Shown here in pieces: positions 63,977 through 64,000 of a stretch of DNA of 64,000 nucleotides. This DNA comes from Nocardia takedensis NBRC 100417 (GTDB taxonomy: Bacteria; Actinomycetota; Actinomycetes; Mycobacteriales; Mycobacteriaceae), in NCBI RefSeq assembly GCF_000308695.1, contig NZ_BAGG01000109.1, positions 1 to 64,000 on the forward strand, given 5' to 3'. The stretch's first letter is position 1; each line of letters opens with the position of its first letter. The notes under the pieces are model-generated. The model was not told the origin of the DNA. It saw only the letters and a list, made by a program, of their open reading frames with translations, and did no database searches. The translations under genes were made by a program, and so were the position numbers.

Positions 63977-64000
63977 GTGTTGTTTCGACAGCTCGAGCCG
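63977..64000 (+). CDS. Start of an unidentified gene (partial, 8 codons)
   Basis: GTG 63977 opens the frame VLFRQLEP, which continues past the window end. It has a -10 element at leaderless spacing. In M. tuberculosis the next gene after Rv2672 is aftC (arabinosyltransferase), but eight codons are too few to identify it. Confidence 0.4.

Overview
The window is GC-rich (roughly 70%) DNA of a mycolic-acid-type actinobacterium, most likely Nocardia or a close relative. The evidence is the gene content and order. The first 7.5 kb carries pdxS, a LemA/NUDIX gene, pimA, patA, pgsA, a HIT gene and thrS in the order known from Mycobacterium tuberculosis (the Rv2606c-Rv2614c area). The last 3.5 kb carries zapE, a RibD-type reductase and a lipoprotein hydrolase in the order of Rv2670c-Rv2672. 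A mycofactocin-coupled SDR, a SulP-carbonic anhydrase fusion, secretory lipases and leaderless promoters also fit this group.

Layout. 1-7.5 kb (minus): pyridoxal phosphate synthase end, a tiny 30-residue membrane peptide, then a tightly overlapping operon for phosphatidylinositol mannoside synthesis that starts with thrS. 7.7-11.1 kb: FhuF-like iron-sulfur protein, PGPGW membrane protein, SulP-carbonic anhydrase fusion. 11.1-14.8 kb: a long control region with a CRP-type palindrome, an SDR, a divergent serine hydrolase and a secreted glycine-rich protein. 14.9-33.0 kb (minus): one 6051-residue nonribosomal peptide synthetase. 33-38 kb: a 1.15 kb gene-poor stretch, an AlkB hydroxylase without rubredoxin, a secretory lipase, a NUDIX protein and DoxX. 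38.1-44.7 kb (minus): a branched-chain amino-acid-type ABC importer whose two permeases and one ATPase are fused into one protein, a reductase/epimerase that shares an operator-like motif with the importer, and a divergent MbtH-like protein. 44.9-47.9 kb: two divergently facing secretory-lipase paralogues, one with damaged ends. 47.9-48.6 kb: tRNA-Val(CAC) facing away from tRNA-Gly, tRNA-Cys and tRNA-Val(GAC). 48.6-53.8 kb: two genes with unusual nuclease-like domains, a disordered protein and a LysR regulator. 54-64 kb: flavin monooxygenase and P450, MFS and GNAT genes, a hydrolase, a secreted PtpB-type phosphatase, zapE, reductase and lipoprotein, and the start of one further gene.

How the genes work together. 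pgsA, pimA and patA make phosphatidylinositol and its first mannosylated, acylated forms, which feed the cell envelope. The synthetase would assemble a five-residue peptide (C-A-T-E, C-A-T, C-A-T, C-A-T, C-A-T-TE) on a starter group supplied in trans. Its T2-C3 junction looks as if an epimerase was lost. The MbtH-like protein 11.5 kb away may or may not serve it. Most other genes are single-gene oxidoreductases, lipases and transporters typical of a lipid-degrading soil actinomycete.

All calls were made by eye from translated sequence and motifs; no database search was run. Adenylation-domain codes and domain borders are approximate.
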